Positions 1 through 6,123 of a DNA stretch of 6,123 nucleotides are shown here, piece after piece. Source of the DNA: an uncultured Muribaculaceae bacterium. GTDB lineage: Bacteria > Bacteroidota > Bacteroidia > Bacteroidales > Muribaculaceae. The DNA lies in NCBI GenBank assembly GCA_910584665.1, contig CAJUBL010000097.1, positions 1 through 6,123 of the forward strand, written 5' to 3'. The first letter of the stretch is position 1; each line of letters starts with the position of its first letter. The translations under genes and the position numbers were made by a program. The notes beneath the pieces were generated by a model. That model searched no databases, was not told the DNA's origin, and saw nothing but the letters and a program-made list of their open reading frames with translations.

Positions 1-2480
1 CACTTACCGAAGTGCTTGACGCAACTCAGTCCATAACGCAAAATGCAGCCGGTGGTATTATTAATGACTATGGTAATGAATACACCATCAAAGGACTTTT
101 GGCGACGGCCAATCCTGAGGACATAAGCCTCAACGTTGTCAAAAATGACAATGGGCAGGTTATAACTTTAGGAGACATCGCAGAGATTGGCCTTGGCGCC
201 GAGAGTCCTTGTATAGGAACTGCTTCTGAGCGAGGTAAACCGGCGGTGCTTATAACCGTTACGAAGCAACCACGGGTGGGTACTATCGAACTTAATGAAG
301 CGCTGATACAGGCGTTGGAAAATCTGAAGTCTACTCTTCCTCATGATATCAATATTTCGACCGATATTTTCAGTCAGAGCACGTTCATAGAAAATTCGAT
401 CGGTAACTTACAGCAATCACTGATCGAGGGTGCGCTGTTTGTGATAGTAGTGCTGTTTTTTTTCCTGATGAATCTGCGAACCACGTTGATTTCAATTGTG
501 GCATTACCAATGTCGATAGTGATTACGATACTGGTATTGAACATGTTGGGAATCAATATAAACACTATGACGTTGGGTGGTATAGCGATTGCTATAGGAT
601 CGCTTGTCGATGATGCTATAGTAGATGTGGAGAATGTATATAAGCGACTTAGGGAAAATCGGTTGAAACCATTACAGGATCGCGAAGATTCCATTAAAGT
701 CGTTTATGAGGCGTCTCGTGAGGTGAGAATGCCCGTGTTAAATTCTTCGCTGATTATAATTGCCAGTTTTATGCCGTTGTTTTTTTTAAGCGGCATAGAA
801 GGGCGTATGCTCAAACCGTTAGGTATCTCATTTATTGTAGCACTGATCGCATCGACAATTGTAGCATTGACATTGACTCCTGCATTGTGCAGTTACATGC
901 TTGGAGGAAAGGCTACTGAAAAAACGCTTGACCGAGATCCATGGCTTACCCGTAAGCTAAAGAATGGATATAGACGGGCTTTAGACCGGGCTATGAAACA
1001 TGGCCGAGGTGTTATTGTGGTGACATTAACTTTGTTTATAGTTGCCATAGGATTATTCTTTACATTAGGTCGTAGTTTTCTGCCTGGATTCAATGAAGGA
1101 TCGTATACGATAAATGTCAGCACACTTCCCGGAATATCAATAGAAGAGAGTGACAGGGTTGGCCGTATGGCTGAGGAACTTATATTGAGCGTGCCTGAGA
1201 TACAGACCGTTGCCCGCAAGACTGGCAGAGCAGAACTTGACGAGCATGCGCTTGGTTCCAATGTCTCTGAGATAGAGGCGCCATATAGGCTAAATGGTCG
1301 CAGCAGGAGTGAAGTGAGCCGTGAGTTGCGAAACAAATTAAGCAGACTTCCCGGATGTAATATCGAGGTCGGACAGCCGATATCACATCGTATCGATGCC
1401 ATGCTGTCCGGTACCGAGGCGCAGATTGCTATAAAGCTATTTGGTGACGATCTTTCATTGCTTCATAATAAAGGTAGTGAGATCAAAAATGCGATACAGG
1501 CTGTTGACGGTATTGTCGATGTGAATATTGAGCAACAGATAGGCCGGCCACAGATAGATATCAAGCCTCGTCGTGCGATGTTATCCAGATATGGTATAGG
1601 CTTGAATGAATTTGCTACATATGTGAATACCGTTTTTACCGGAGCCCGTGTATCGCAGATGTATGAAAATGGCTTTCCATATAATCTGACTGTCAAATTG
1701 TCACCGGACGAATATTCAAGCATAGATGCTTTGAATGATTTGATGATAGATAGCAATGAGGGGAAGATACCATTGAGCTATGTGGCGGATATAGAGTCGA
1801 CAACAGGACCAAATATGATAAACAGGGAGGATGTAAACCGACGTGTAATCATATCGGCAAATGTTGAGGGGCGAGATCTCAGAGGTGCCGTAAATGCCAT
1901 TCGGGATGTAATCTCATCAAGAGTGGAGCTTCCTGAAGGATATATGATCAAGATAGGTGGACAATTTGAAAGTGAGGCGGCAGCCTCGCGTACACTGATG
2001 CTTATGAGTGTTCTGTCGATAGTATTGATATTCATGTTATTGTATGGCGAATTCAGGAATGTGGGTGAGTCAATACTTATACTTATAAACATGCCGTTGG
2101 CGATCATAGGCGGTGTTCTGATTCTTGTTATAACCGGTGGCGATCTGAATATTCCTGCGATCATAGGTTTTATATCACTTATGGGTATATCTACCCGTAA
2201 CGGAATGTTGCTTATAAACAGGTATAATCAGCTGTCGTGTGAAGGAGTTCCTCTTATGGAGCGTATCTTTAAAGGATCAATAGACAGACTGACGCCGATA
2301 TTAATGACGGCGCTTACTTCAGCGTTGGCATTGATACCGTTGGCACTGAGAGGCGGTGAAGCCGGGAACGAGATTCAGGCACCTATGGCAACGGTTATTC
2401 TTGGCGGATTGCTTACATCTACTGTCCTGAATGTGTTCATTGTGCCCATAATCTACCGGCTTTTAATTACATCAAAATGA
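1..2480 (+). CDS. RND efflux pump, CusA/CzcA-like inner-membrane permease (5' partial)
   Basis: This is the inner-membrane, proton-driven subunit of a tripartite RND exporter. The frame is open from base 3 through the left edge, so the GTG at 12 is only an internal valine. About 825 residues are visible, and roughly the first 210-220 of a usual ~1,040 are missing. Numbering from base 12, TM2-TM4 lie at about 137-208, TM5-TM6 follow, TM7 is near 333-352, then comes a large periplasmic porter/docking domain. TM8 starts near 662 and TM9-TM12 run to the C-terminus. TM4 carries LVDDAIVDVEN (D200, D201, E207), the proton-relay region, and TM10 carries GISTRNGMLL (R729). These motifs fit a CusA/CzcA-like clade better than AcrB-type drug pumps, which is a family-level judgement. 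The outer-membrane gene follows after 13 bases, so they are probably co-transcribed. Metal export is likely, but the ion is unknown and a non-metal substrate cannot be excluded. Confidence 0.9.
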   Translation, partial: LTEVLDATQSITQNAAGGIINDYGNEYTIKGLLATANPEDISLNVVKNDNGQVITLGDIAEIGLGAESPCIGTASERGKPAVLITVTKQPRVGTIELNEALIQALENLKSTLPHDINISTDIFSQSTFIENSIGNLQQSLIEGALFVIVVLFFFLMNLRTTLISIVALPMSIVITILVLNMLGININTMTLGGIAIAIGSLVDDAIVDVENVYKRLRENRLKPLQDREDSIKVVYEASREVRMPVLNSSLIIIASFMPLFFLSGIEGRMLKPLGISFIVALIASTIVALTLTPALCSYMLGGKATEKTLDRDPWLTRKLKNGYRRALDRAMKHGRGVIVVTLTLFIVAIGLFFTLGRSFLPGFNEGSYTINVSTLPGISIEESDRVGRMAEELILSVPEIQTVARKTGRAELDEHALGSNVSEIEAPYRLNGRSRSEVSRELRNKLSRLPGCNIEVGQPISHRIDAMLSGTEAQIAIKLFGDDLSLLHNKGSEIKNAIQAVDGIVDVNIEQQIGRPQIDIKPRRAMLSRYGIGLNEFATYVNTVFTGARVSQMYENGFPYNLTVKLSPDEYSSIDALNDLMIDSNEGKIPLSYVADIESTTGPNMINREDVNRRVIISANVEGRDLRGAVNAIRDVISSRVELPEGYMIKIGGQFESEAAASRTLMLMSVLSIVLIFMLLYGEFRNVGESILILINMPLAIIGGVLILVITGGDLNIPAIIGFISLMGISTRNGMLLINRYNQLSCEGVPLMERIFKGSIDRLTPILMTALTSALALIPLALRGGEAGNEIQAPMATVILGGLLTSTVLNVFIVPIIYRLLITSK

Positions 2481-2484
2481 GGAG
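2480..2484 (+). promoter_or_regulatory. Shine-Dalgarno-like site for the outer-membrane efflux gene
   Basis: AGGAG lies nine bases before the ATG at 2494 and overlaps the TGA stop of the pump gene. It supports this start codon and suggests translational coupling between the two genes. Bacteroidetes rely only weakly on such sites, so its contribution is uncertain. Confidence 0.4.
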
Positions 2485-2493
2485 ATCACAAAA

Positions 2494-3669
2494 ATGAATA
2501 ATCTTTATAATATAATAATATGTAGCGTTGTGTTTCTGGCTTTGGGGTCAGGTGTTGTCTATGCCGATGTCTATGATGATATTGTAACAGACCTTGAGCT
2601 CAACAATCCGTCGCTACAATCGCTTAAAGAAGAAAACATAGCCGAGATTTCATCAATCAGGATAGACGGAAATCTATCGTCGACCGAAGTTGAAATGGAA
2701 CATGTATGGTCCGGTCGTGGTAGCGGCGAGCGCAAATGGAGCATAGGTGTGGCTCAGGAATTCGATTTTCCGGGTGTATACTATGCCCGTAGCCGGGAAC
2801 TTAAAGCGCGTAGTGAGGCTATGGAATTGAAGTACAAGGCTTCATTGACCGATCTTGTAATACAGGCCCGTGATCTGCTTATTGATATAGCATACTGTAA
2901 CAGGGCAATAAAACTCGAGCTGGCGATAGTCGATGAAATGAAGCGAGTGAGTGAATTTCTTGAACGTTCATATGATAATGGTGAATCGACGAAACTGGAA
3001 GTTAACAGATCCAGAATTGAATTGGCCAATAATATGATAAAACTCAGAGAACTTAAAGATAGGCGTCAGGAGGATCTGCGTCAGCTGGAGTCTATGGGCT
3101 GTCATGTAGGTAATAGCGAGGAAATCGGTTACCGTATCATGCCTTTCAGAACTCTTGATGAGTATCGCGGTAAGCTTGAGAATAATATGACTATGTCTTA
3201 TTATCGGCAACTTAAAAAAGCTGAAATACTTGGCGGAAAGACACGTATCCGCGAGATGTATCCTGGATTCAAGGTAGGGTATGTCCACGAATATGAGGAT
3301 GGAACTTCGTTTGATGGTTTCAGTGTCGGATTGTCATTGCCCCTGTTCAGCAACCGAGGCAAAAAGGCTTTGTCTAAAGCTATGGAACTCAAGGCAGACT
3401 GGGATGAGATCACTGCACGGATAGAGCTGGAATCTATGATTGATGTCGAGTATGACAGAGTCCGATCGAGCAAGGAGCTTATGGATCTGCTTGGACCGGT
3501 ATTCTATGGCACAAATCATGCTGAACTTCTGGGAAAGGCATATCGGGGAGGTCAGATGTCTGTTGTTGATTACCTGAGGGAAATAACCTATTTCAGGGAG
3601 TCTGAGTGGGAATTTATAGAACTTGAAATGGAGTTTTATAAATCACTTAACAGACTTGAGAGTCTGTGA
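2494..3669 (+). CDS. TolC-family outer-membrane efflux protein (CusC/CzcC-like)
   Basis: This is the outer-membrane channel partner of the RND pump; such proteins trimerise into a barrel plus periplasmic alpha-helical tunnel. The 391-residue product starts with a Sec signal peptide: a hydrophobic stretch at 7-22 and a likely cleavage after VYA (A24). There is no lipobox cysteine, unlike E. coli CusC, since C10 is inside the hydrophobic core. Family marks are NNPSL at 37-41, EFDFPG at 89-94 before a long helix, the strand SVGLSLPLF at 277-285 opening the second repeat, and GGQMSVVDYL at 352-361. Long charged helices around 95-200 and 290-390 fit the tunnel. It is shorter than TolC or CusC (over 450 residues), as is common for Bacteroidetes members. 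The ATG at 2494 is favoured by the signal peptide, the AGGAG site and the 13-base gap after the pump. Its substrate follows that of the pump and is unknown. Confidence 0.88.
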   Translation: MNNLYNIIICSVVFLALGSGVVYADVYDDIVTDLELNNPSLQSLKEENIAEISSIRIDGNLSSTEVEMEHVWSGRGSGERKWSIGVAQEFDFPGVYYARSRELKARSEAMELKYKASLTDLVIQARDLLIDIAYCNRAIKLELAIVDEMKRVSEFLERSYDNGESTKLEVNRSRIELANNMIKLRELKDRRQEDLRQLESMGCHVGNSEEIGYRIMPFRTLDEYRGKLENNMTMSYYRQLKKAEILGGKTRIREMYPGFKVGYVHEYEDGTSFDGFSVGLSLPLFSNRGKKALSKAMELKADWDEITARIELESMIDVEYDRVRSSKELMDLLGPVFYGTNHAELLGKAYRGGQMSVVDYLREITYFRESEWEFIELEMEFYKSLNRLESL

Positions 3670-3673
3670 CTAT

Positions 3674-3710
3674 AATCTCGAAGGCTATCATATAAGTGAG
3701 GTTTGAGATT
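3674..3710 (+). other. Weak hairpin just after the efflux operon
   Basis: AATCTCGAA (3674-3682) can pair with TTTGAGATT (3702-3710), nine pairs including one G-U, around a 19-base loop, followed by three further Ts. The stem is AT-rich and the loop large, so it is at best an auxiliary terminator or a 3'-end stabilising structure ahead of the much stronger hairpin downstream. Confidence 0.25.
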
Positions 3711-3731
3711 TTTCACATCATTTACTGAATC

Positions 3732-3772
3732 ACACTTCCGGAAGTCATGCACATACTTCCGGAAGTGTTTTT
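3732..3772 (+). terminator. Rho-independent terminator of the efflux operon, with palindromic arms
   Basis: ACACTTCCGGAAGT (3732-3745) pairs perfectly with ACTTCCGGAAGTGT (3755-3768), a 14-bp stem around the loop CATGCACAT, with a T-tract at 3768-3772. It lies about 60 bases after the outer-membrane gene stop and ahead of the dismutase, so it should end the efflux transcript. Each arm contains ACTTCCGGAAGT, itself a 12-bp palindrome. The element is therefore also a direct repeat of a dyad-symmetric site with a 21-base period, which leaves open an additional protein-binding role. Confidence 0.8.
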
Positions 3773-3795
3773 ATCGTGCGGTTTTTAATCTTTGA

Positions 3796-3803
3796 TAAAA
3801 TTG
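3796..3803 (+). promoter_or_regulatory. Possible -7 element for the dismutase gene
   Basis: TAAAATTG differs at one position from the Bacteroidetes primary-sigma -7 consensus TAnnTTTG, and it lies in the AT-rich stretch between the upstream terminator and the dismutase start. It would give a leader of about 65 bases. No clear TTTG -33 box lies at the usual 19-21 base spacing, so this is a weak candidate. A promoter somewhere in 3773-3870 is nevertheless expected, because a terminator separates this gene from the efflux operon. Confidence 0.2.
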
Positions 3804-3876
3804 TTAAATAGGACATGTATGGTGAACTAAAGTGAATGGTGTGTGTTTCATAGTTAAAATCAAAAATATCAATGCT

Positions 3877-4452
3877 ATGAAATATACACAACCCAACCTA
3901 CCCTATTCTAATGATGCCCTGTCACCGGTAATTAGTGCCGAAACTGTAGATTACCATTATGGCAAGCACGAGAAAGCCTATATTGACAATCTTAACAAAC
4001 TGATATCGGGCACTGAGTTTGAGAACATGGAACTTGAAGATGTCATACGTCATGCCAAGGGGCCGTTGTTTAATAATGCTTCACAGGCCTGGAATCATAT
4101 CTTCTATTTCTTTACACTGTCGCCTGATGGTGGCGGTAAGCCAGAGGGAGAACTTGCAAAAGCTATTGATGAACAGTTCGGTTCGTTTGATAAGTTTAAA
4201 GAAGCATTTGAGGATGCAGGAGCCAAACTGTTCGGTTCTGGATGGGTCTGGCTCTCGCGTGATGATAATGGTAAACTTGTGATAACTCAGGAGAGTAATG
4301 CAGGTAATCCCATGACAGCAGGACTTACTCCGTTACTTGTCTTTGATGTATGGGAGCATGCATATTATATTGACTACAGGAATCAAAGAGCCGGATACCT
4401 AAGCCGTTTATGGGATATTGTGGACTGGGATATGGTTGAAAGCCGTTACTGA
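3877..4452 (+). CDS. sodB: Superoxide dismutase, Fe/Mn family (Fe-type or cambialistic)
   Basis: This cytoplasmic enzyme converts superoxide to oxygen and hydrogen peroxide. The 191-residue product has no signal peptide and is full length for the family. Metal ligands are H27 (in HYGKH), H74 (in QAWNH), and D157 and H161 (in FDVWEHAYY). Other active-site residues are H31, Y35, W123 (in GSGWVWL), W159, the dimer-bridging E160, and Y164. Q70, seven residues after P63 in the helix bearing H74, together with A142 in ESNAGNP, is the arrangement of Fe-type enzymes; Mn-type enzymes carry the active-site glutamine near residue 142-146 instead. Related Bacteroides and Porphyromonas enzymes can use either metal, so cambialism is possible. 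The ATG at 3877 is preferred because homologues begin with a similar short lead before NLPYSNDAL. An in-frame GTG at 3832 would add 15 residues of no recognisable role. The A-rich leader without a Shine-Dalgarno site is typical of Bacteroidetes. The gene is probably monocistronic, with terminators on both sides. Confidence 0.95.
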   Translation: MKYTQPNLPYSNDALSPVISAETVDYHYGKHEKAYIDNLNKLISGTEFENMELEDVIRHAKGPLFNNASQAWNHIFYFFTLSPDGGGKPEGELAKAIDEQFGSFDKFKEAFEDAGAKLFGSGWVWLSRDDNGKLVITQESNAGNPMTAGLTPLLVFDVWEHAYYIDYRNQRAGYLSRLWDIVDWDMVESRY

Positions 4453-4495
4453 ATATATATGAAGCAACAATTGTAAGCATAATGTGATGAATGGA

Positions 4496-4530
4496 GAGAG
4501 AGGCACTCGTGAGAGCCCCTCTTTTTCTTT
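4496..4530 (+). terminator. Rho-independent terminator of the dismutase gene
   Basis: AGAGG (4499-4503) pairs with CCTCT (4518-4522). An inner CTC/GAG helix (4506-4508 with 4513-4515) closes on a GTGA tetraloop of GNRA type, with a 2x2 internal mismatch between the two helices. The run TTTTCTTT follows at 4523-4530. It sits about 45 bases after the dismutase stop. The stem is imperfect, but the position and T-tract support the call. Confidence 0.65.
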
Positions 4531-4596
4531 GTATGCAGTATGTTATAAATAAAAACAGTTCCTTGACAGCCGTGGATCTGCCTGAGGTATGATAAG

Positions 4597-4624
4597 AAAA
4601 GCCCGTCTTGATGACGGGCTTTTT
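4597..4624. terminator. Bidirectional terminator between convergent dismutase and mutase genes
   Basis: GCCCGTC (4601-4607) pairs with GACGGGC (4613-4619) around a five-base loop TTGAT, and A4597-A4600 extend the stem against the T-tract at 4620-4624. An A-run on the left and a T-run on the right mean it can terminate on both strands. Its main job is probably the minus-strand mutase, whose stop codon is about 24 bases away; on the plus strand it backs up the dismutase terminator. The stretch between the two terminators (4531-4596) shows no gene. Confidence 0.82.
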
Positions 4625-4647
4625 CATTGGTATTGTTTTACGTTTGG

Positions 4648-6123
4648 CTATTCGGCGGAGTTCAGTATCTCGAGCATTTTGATGGCAGACAGAGGAATAC
4701 GTGTGCCGGGACCGAAGATAGCGGCTACGCCTGCCTTGTAAAGGAAGTCGTAGTCCTGAGCCGGAATAACACCACCTGCCGTTACAAGTATATCCTCACG
4801 TCCGAGTTTCTTAAGTTCGGCTATAACCTGAGGTATGAGTGTCTTGTGTCCTGCGGCAAGAGATGAAACGCCAAGTATGTGTACATCATTCTCTACGGCC
4901 TGACGGGCGGCTTCTGCAGGAGTCTGGAACAGTGGGCCCATGTCAACATCGAAACCACAGTCGGCATAACCTGTTGCAACGACTTTCGCACCACGGTCAT
5001 GACCGTCCTGGCCCATTTTAGCAATCATGATGCGTGGCTGACGACCTTCTTTTTTTGCAAACTCGTCACACATCTGCTGTGCTTTGATAAAGTCCGGATC
5101 TTGTTTTGTCTCGCTTGAATACACGCCTGATATAGTTCTAATTACAGCTTTATAACGACCTGCGACAGCCTCGCAGGCATCAGAAATCTCACCCAGAGTA
5201 GCACGTAGGCCTGCTGCCTTTACAGCGAGGTCGAGCAGATTGCCGTTTCCGGTCCGTACACACTCGGTAATGGCCTCAAGAGCCGCTTTGACTGCAACCT
5301 CATCGCGATGTGCCTTTACATCATTAAGACGTTCGATCTGCTCTTTGCGCACTTCTGTGTTGTCAATCTCAAGTATATCGATAGGATCTTCGTGATCAAG
5401 ACGGTATTTGTTGATTCCCACTATAGTCTGACGACCTGAATCGATACGGGCCTGAGTGCGTGCGGCGGCTTCTTCAATGCGCAGTTTGGGAAGTCCGGTC
5501 TCGATAGCCTTGGCCATACCGCCGAGTTTTTCGATCTCCTGGATGTGCTCCCATGCGCGGTGGGCGATCTCGTTAGTCAGAGATTCCACGTAGTAAGAAC
5601 CTGCCCATGGGTCGATTTCTTTGGTTATATAGGTCTCTTCCTGTATATAAATCTGTGTGTTGCGAGCTATACGTGCAGAGAAATCGGTAGGCAGAGCAAT
5701 GGCTTCGTCGAGGGCGTTGGTGTGAAGCGACTGTGTATGGCCTAACGCCGCGCCCATAGCTTCGATACAGGTACGACCTACATTGTTGAACGGATCCTGT
5801 TCGGTCAGAGACCATCCGGATGTCTGGGAGTGGGTACGAAGAGCAAGCGACTTGGGGTTCTTTGGGTTAAACTGCTTTACTATCTTAGCCCAAAGCATAC
5901 GTGCGGCGCGCATTTTTGCGATTTCCATGAAGAAGTTCATTCCTATGGCCCAGAAGAATGACAGACGGGGAGCAAAGGCATCGATATCCATACCGGCGTT
6001 TACACCGGCGCGCAGATATTCGAGGCCGTCCGCAAGTGTGTATGCCAGTTCGATGTCGCAGGTCGCGCCGGCTTCCTGCATGTGGTATCCCGAGATCGAT
6101 ATCGAGTTGAATTTAGGCATGTT
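4648..6123 (-). CDS. mutB: Methylmalonyl-CoA mutase large subunit, B12-binding (5' partial)
   Basis: This adenosylcobalamin-dependent enzyme interconverts succinyl-CoA and (R)-methylmalonyl-CoA, here most likely towards propionate in the succinate pathway. The frame continues through the right edge (a codon for N precedes the M at 6120), so that M is internal. About 491 residues of roughly 715-725 are visible, and the first ~230 are missing. Numbered from 6120, the second half of the catalytic TIM barrel holds SGYHMQEAGA with Y12 and H13 (Y243 and H244 of the Propionibacterium enzyme) and RTHSQTSG with H97 and Q99 (H328 and Q330). After a helical linker (about 320-360), the Rossmann-like B12 domain begins at QPRIMIAKMGQDGHDRG: K368, D372 and the axial cobalt ligand H374 in the DxHxxG motif. 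VSSLAAGH and TAGGVIP complete the cofactor pocket. All visible key residues are intact. The gene ends in TAG. The large subunit is also called scpA or alpha; the small-subunit gene would be expected upstream, outside the window. Confidence 0.96.
   Translation of the reverse strand, partial: NMPKFNSISISGYHMQEAGATCDIELAYTLADGLEYLRAGVNAGMDIDAFAPRLSFFWAIGMNFFMEIAKMRAARMLWAKIVKQFNPKNPKSLALRTHSQTSGWSLTEQDPFNNVGRTCIEAMGAALGHTQSLHTNALDEAIALPTDFSARIARNTQIYIQEETYITKEIDPWAGSYYVESLTNEIAHRAWEHIQEIEKLGGMAKAIETGLPKLRIEEAAARTQARIDSGRQTIVGINKYRLDHEDPIDILEIDNTEVRKEQIERLNDVKAHRDEVAVKAALEAITECVRTGNGNLLDLAVKAAGLRATLGEISDACEAVAGRYKAVIRTISGVYSSETKQDPDFIKAQQMCDEFAKKEGRQPRIMIAKMGQDGHDRGAKVVATGYADCGFDVDMGPLFQTPAEAARQAVENDVHILGVSSLAAGHKTLIPQVIAELKKLGREDILVTAGGVIPAQDYDFLYKAGVAAIFGPGTRIPLSAIKMLEILNSAE

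Noticed and set aside
12..14. GTG at the left edge as the true start of the pump gene
   Set aside because: The frame is open upstream to the window edge, and the visible protein lacks TM1 and the first porter subdomain of an RND pump, so this is an internal valine.
893..1402. Long minus-strand open frame inside the pump gene
   Set aside because: It is antisense to a clearly conserved RND coding sequence, has no recognisable domain, and is a shadow of the real frame. The other overlapping frames on both strands are the same.
2494..2565. Lipoprotein signal on the outer-membrane efflux protein
   Set aside because: The only cysteine near the N-terminus (C10) sits inside the hydrophobic core without a lipobox; the VYA cleavage site after residue 24 fits signal peptidase I better.
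4563..4568. TTGACA between the two terminators as a -35 promoter box
   Set aside because: Bacteroidetes primary sigma factor does not use the TTGACA/TATAAT pattern, no gene follows on the plus strand, and no suitable -10 is positioned after it.
4627..4866. Small plus-strand open frames over the mutase 3' end
   Set aside because: They run antisense to the conserved B12-binding domain, have no recognisable features and no supporting start context.
6118..6120. ATG (minus strand) as the start of the mutase
   Set aside because: The frame continues off the right edge and the visible protein starts in mid-barrel just before the YHMQEAGA motif; about 230 conserved residues must precede it.

Overview
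The window looks like a chromosomal segment from a Bacteroidales bacterium. This rests on three things: the sequence character of the Fe/Mn superoxide dismutase, the compact TolC-type efflux protein, and A-rich leaders with little Shine-Dalgarno signal. A Muribaculaceae- or Prevotella-like gut lineage is possible, but that is inference. No rRNA, tRNA, CRISPR array, transposase or integrase is visible.

Layout. Positions 1-2480 (+) hold the C-terminal four fifths of a CusA/CzcA-like RND inner-membrane pump, whose N-terminus lies off the left edge. Thirteen bases later, 2494-3669 (+) encodes a TolC-family outer-membrane efflux protein with a Sec signal peptide. The two form the end of an efflux operon; the periplasmic adaptor, not seen, would be expected upstream. 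The operon ends at a strong hairpin plus T-tract at 3732-3772, whose two arms are each a 12-bp palindrome. A monocistronic Fe/Mn superoxide dismutase follows at 3877-4452 (+) with its own terminator near 4496-4530. On the opposite strand, 4648-6123 carries the C-terminal two thirds of the large, B12-binding subunit of methylmalonyl-CoA mutase, with its 5' end off the right edge. A second hairpin at 4597-4624, flanked by A and T runs, sits where the convergent sod and mutase transcripts meet and can serve both strands.

Functions. The pump and outer-membrane protein should form a tripartite export machine, probably for metal ions or another toxic compound; the substrate cannot be read from sequence. 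The dismutase detoxifies superoxide in the cytoplasm. The mutase interconverts succinyl-CoA and methylmalonyl-CoA, the B12-dependent step of the succinate-propionate route used by many Bacteroidales. The three units appear transcriptionally separate, so their adjacency alone does not show a shared function.

I found no convincing new biological system. The points most worth a second look are the self-palindromic terminator, the residue near the dismutase metal site that influences Fe/Mn preference, and the pump's mixed set of proton-relay residues.
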